Notes under the pieces: generated by a model
What the model saw: the letters and a program-made list of their open reading frames with translations, nothing else
Told to the model about the DNA's origin: nothing
Databases searched by the model: none
Shown: piece after piece, positions 13,855 to 13,875 of the stretch
Position numbering within the stretch: the stretch's first letter is position 1
Layout: each line of letters begins with the position of its first letter
Made by a program: the position numbers and the translations under genes
NCBI GenBank assembly: GCA_041908065.1
Contig: JAYRGC010000034.1
Coordinates: 1-13,875 of the forward strand
Direction: 5' to 3'
DNA from: JAYRGC01 sp041908065
Lineage (GTDB): Bacteria; Pseudomonadota; Alphaproteobacteria; UBA9219
DNA length: 13,875 nucleotides

Positions 13855-13875
13855 TCAGGCCGCCTTCTTCGATCC
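13855..13875 (-). CDS. C-terminal end of a gene beyond the right edge (partial)
   Basis: Only six codons are visible, reading GSKKAA then TGA, 24 bp before the terminator stem. GC-ending codons suit this genome and the Lys-Ala end recalls the tails of DksA and RsfS here. A second frame, ending IEEGGLIAAGYESL with TAA at 13831-13829, is also possible, but its stop would lie inside the terminator stem. No function can be given. Confidence 0.35.
   Translation of the reverse strand, partial: GSKKAA

Overview
The window looks like chromosomal DNA of an alphaproteobacterium. The evidence is the gene set and order: tRNA-Cys/radA with cvpA and purF, nadD-rsfS-rlmH, a DksA that keeps only one of the four usual zinc-finger cysteines, and an AHCY of alphaproteobacterial length. 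Core genes are GC-rich. I cannot name a genus.

Layout, left to right. Positions 1-3156 (minus strand) hold one open frame of at least 1052 codons that leaves the window at its left edge. It encodes a surface fibre: a pilin-like N-terminal membrane anchor and head, then a long stalk made of tail-fibre-type repeats, then eleven 17-residue NTANG-type repeats. Next comes a short gap with degenerate repeats, then the minus-strand pair cvpA-purF (overlapping ATGA). Between cvpA and radA lies a plus-strand orphan gene (5738-6367) with a perfect Shine-Dalgarno, which interrupts the usual radA-cvpA-purF neighbourhood. radA (GTG start) sits just downstream of tRNA-Cys(GCA).

From 8012 to 10886 a plus-strand operon starts at an extended -10 promoter: dksA, a small secreted protein of unknown function, nadD, rsfS and rlmH. 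The genes overlap or nearly touch, so they are probably co-transcribed. They join stringent-response transcription control, NAD synthesis, ribosome silencing and 23S rRNA modification. DksA and RsfS both carry long Lys/Ala/Pro-rich, histone-H1-like tails. The operon converges on ahcY (minus). A 143-bp REPIN-like palindrome with perfect 28-bp ends lies between them.

To the right are a terminator hairpin, an exported lytic-transglycosylase-like protein (minus, TTG start, AT-richer, good sigma70 promoter), a second terminator built on the same 12-bp stem, and the last few codons of another minus-strand gene.

The best candidate for something new is the chimeric pilin-headed fibre at the left edge. 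The orphan gene between radA and cvpA, the basic tails on two core proteins, and the re-used terminator stem are the next most interesting. All functional statements rest on reading motifs by eye; no database search was possible.
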